Source: Candidatus Methylomirabilota bacterium (GTDB lineage: Bacteria; Methylomirabilota; Methylomirabilia; Methylomirabilales; 2-02-FULL-66-22). From it: a stretch of DNA of 6,747 nt. Below the pieces are notes generated by a model. The model was not told the origin of the DNA. It ran no database searches and was given only the letters and a program-made list of their open reading frames with translations. A program made the position numbers and the translations under genes. Shown here piece by piece: positions 6,134-6,747 of the stretch. The stretch is from positions 1 through 6,747 of the forward strand of contig JACQXP010000156.1 of the NCBI GenBank assembly GCA_016208645.1. The letters are read 5' to 3'. Within the stretch, counting starts at the first letter, position 1. Each line of letters starts with the position of its first letter.

Positions 6134-6169
6134 GCCGGGCGCACTCGCTCCCGGCCATTTCTTTTTTTT
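6134..6169 (+). terminator. Rho-independent terminator-like hairpin with T8 run, no gene upstream on this strand
   Basis: GCCGGG (6134-6139) pairs with CCCGGC (6150-6155), with further inner GC pairs, and is followed on the plus strand by ATTTC and eight T (6162-6169). This is a classic intrinsic terminator shape on the plus strand. No plus-strand gene ends here; it lies in the leader of the minus-strand RraA-family gene, where the same hairpin would form in the 5' UTR. Confidence 0.45.
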
Positions 6170-6182
6170 CGTGACCCCCCCT

Positions 6183-6211
6183 CCGATACGCCTGTCCCGG
6201 AAAACACGCAA
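6183..6211 (-). promoter_or_regulatory. Weak candidate promoter for the RraA-family gene
   Basis: Minus strand TTGCGT (6211-6206) and TATCGG (6188-6183) with an ideal 17-base spacer, but only three consensus bases in each box. If used, the leader of about 90 bases would include the 6134-6155 hairpin. Confidence 0.2.
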
Positions 6212-6267
6212 TCGGAATGTCCTGTGGGGATGCGAAAGGATCGGAAGGCCAGACGTTTCTCGGTGAG

Positions 6268-6297
6268 GTTCAGAAGAGACTGAGTCTGAACGTTCAG
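6268..6297. repeat. Nested palindromes, possible operator
   Basis: Three GTTCAG half-sites occur in 30 bases: GTTCAGA (6268-6274) is inverted as TCTGAAC (6285-6291), and CTGAACGTTCAG (6286-6297) is a perfect 12-base palindrome. Between them AGACTGAGTCT (6277-6287) is a perfect odd palindrome. GTTCAGAA repeats directly at 6268 and 6292, 24 bases apart. It is about 180 bases upstream of the RraA-family ATG and 230 before the PilZ start, so a regulator could bind here. The function is inferred from symmetry only. Confidence 0.35.
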
Positions 6298-6468
6298 AAA
6301 CGAGGAGGATGGACTCGGTGGCTCCGGCGAGGCTCGGGGTTCAACCGTCGGTCCTTCGTACCGCGGCTTGCGTGAGCGGTCTCCGATTGATGGCTACCTC
6401 GTGGTGTGAGGATTGAGTCCGTATTCACTGTGCTCCTCTGTCTCCGCTCGATGCCCGTGAAATCCACC
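6298..6468. other. Non-coding stretch, nothing recognised
   Basis: Together with 6088-6297 this makes a gene-free interval of about 440 bases. I see no tRNA, rRNA, riboswitch or conserved protein here on either strand. Open frames on the minus strand are arginine- and proline-rich and unlike any family I know, and appear to be by-products of base composition. Confidence 0.4.
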
Positions 6469-6498
6469 TTGCCAAGTTCCCCCCGGTGTGCGTATGCT
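6469..6498 (+). promoter_or_regulatory. Putative sigma-70 promoter for the PilZ gene
   Basis: TTGCCA (6469-6474, 5 of 6 to TTGACA) and TATGCT (6493-6498, 4 of 6 to TATAAT) are 18 bases apart. The start would be near 6505, just ahead of GGAGG at 6508-6512, giving a very short leader and arguing against translation starts upstream of 6500. Confidence 0.4.
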
Positions 6499-6525
6499 TG
6501 GGGCATCGGAGGCCGGCCATGCCTG

Positions 6526-6747
6526 ATGAACCGGCGAAAATTCGCCCGGTACCTGATCCACCTCCCACGCCTGCACAAGCCCAAAGTTCCCGCACCCATC
6601 AAGGCCGGGGTGGGTTGGACCCGCAACCTGGGTGAAGCGGGAACCTGTGTGGACCTGACCGAGCGCCTCCAGCCTGGGACCCCCCTCCGCGTTCGTCTCC
6701 AGACGGATCGCGGCCCCATCGAGGTGGAAGCCCAGGTGGTCTGGGCC
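6526..6747 (+). CDS. PilZ-domain protein, 5' part (runs off the window)
   Basis: Seventy-four codons are visible and the frame is still open at the window edge. PilZ domains bind cyclic di-GMP and act as effectors in motility, biofilm or envelope control. The N-terminus MNRRKFARYLIHLPRL has the RxxxR motif (R4 and R8) that wraps the ligand. TRNLGEAGTCVDL (34-46) is the second conserved region: the consensus D/N-x-S-x-x-G reads N-x-G-x-x-G here, with Gly replacing Ser. LQPGTPLRVRLQ (50-61) and IEVEAQVVWA (65-74) are the following beta strands, ending in the typical V-x-W. ATG 6526 is chosen because many PilZ proteins begin a few residues before RxxxR, but GGAGG (6508-6512) is 13 bases away. 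The closer ATG at 6519 is out of frame. Upstream in-frame starts (ATG 6451, GTG 6457) are less likely given the promoter position. Confidence 0.72.
   Translation, partial: MNRRKFARYLIHLPRLHKPKVPAPIKAGVGWTRNLGEAGTCVDLTERLQPGTPLRVRLQTDRGPIEVEAQVVWA

Noticed and set aside
6335..6365. Faint likeness to the sarcin-ricin region of 23S rRNA or a tRNA T-arm on either strand
   Set aside because: Only about ten bases (GGTACGAAGGACCG on the minus strand) resemble it; flanks do not match and no cloverleaf can be drawn.
6294..6719. Minus-strand 141-codon frame near the right edge
   Set aside because: Arg-rich and overlaps the PilZ domain, which is clearly encoded on the plus strand; no convincing relatives recalled.
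1..6747. CRISPR array, tRNA genes, complete insertion sequence
   Set aside because: No regularly spaced direct repeats, no cloverleaf and no transposase motifs were seen.

Overview
The window is GC-rich throughout, with codon use strongly biased to G/C at third positions. Gene content (AEP-type ABC permease, UbiD decarboxylase, LLM flavin oxidoreductase, RraA-family protein, PilZ protein) is typical of large-genome, metabolically versatile soil or sediment bacteria. Candidate phyla such as Rokubacteria/Methylomirabilota or deltaproteobacteria-like groups are plausible, but this is a guess from gene style and is not proven by any marker gene.

Layout. (1) 2-1093, plus: C-terminal part of a double-domain ABC permease of the putative 2-aminoethylphosphonate type, entering from outside the window. 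(2) 1275-2030, minus: an LicC/PntC-like cytidylyltransferase, convergent with the permease. (3) About 2031-2234: a divergent promoter region. (4) 2235-3680, plus: a full-length UbiD-family decarboxylase with its catalytic residues intact. (5) 3681-4005: no intact gene; it holds an internally deleted GxxExxY gene between imperfect inverted repeats. (6) 4006-5019, plus: a probable F420-dependent LLM-class oxidoreductase. (7) 5091-6087, minus: a two-gene unit, both members damaged. These are an RraA-family gene interrupted by an in-frame TAA and a D-2-hydroxyacid dehydrogenase reduced to its two ends. (8) 6088-6525: non-coding, with an orphan terminator-like hairpin, a palindromic repeat cluster and a putative promoter. 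(9) 6526-6747, plus: the start of a PilZ-domain protein that runs off the window.

How the parts fit. The left pair may belong to a phosphonate or polar head-group module: a permease of the AEP type next to an enzyme that would activate phosphocholine or AEP with CTP. The middle and right genes resemble catabolism of aromatic or oxo acids (prFMN decarboxylation, flavin-dependent oxidation, pyruvate-type aldol cleavage, hydroxyacid oxidation), but no complete pathway is visible. The most unusual aspect is decay: three of the loci between 3.7 and 6.1 kb are broken in three different ways while their neighbours are intact. I see no convincing new biological system here; the GxxExxY remnant with its flanking repeats is the closest to an uncharacterised element.
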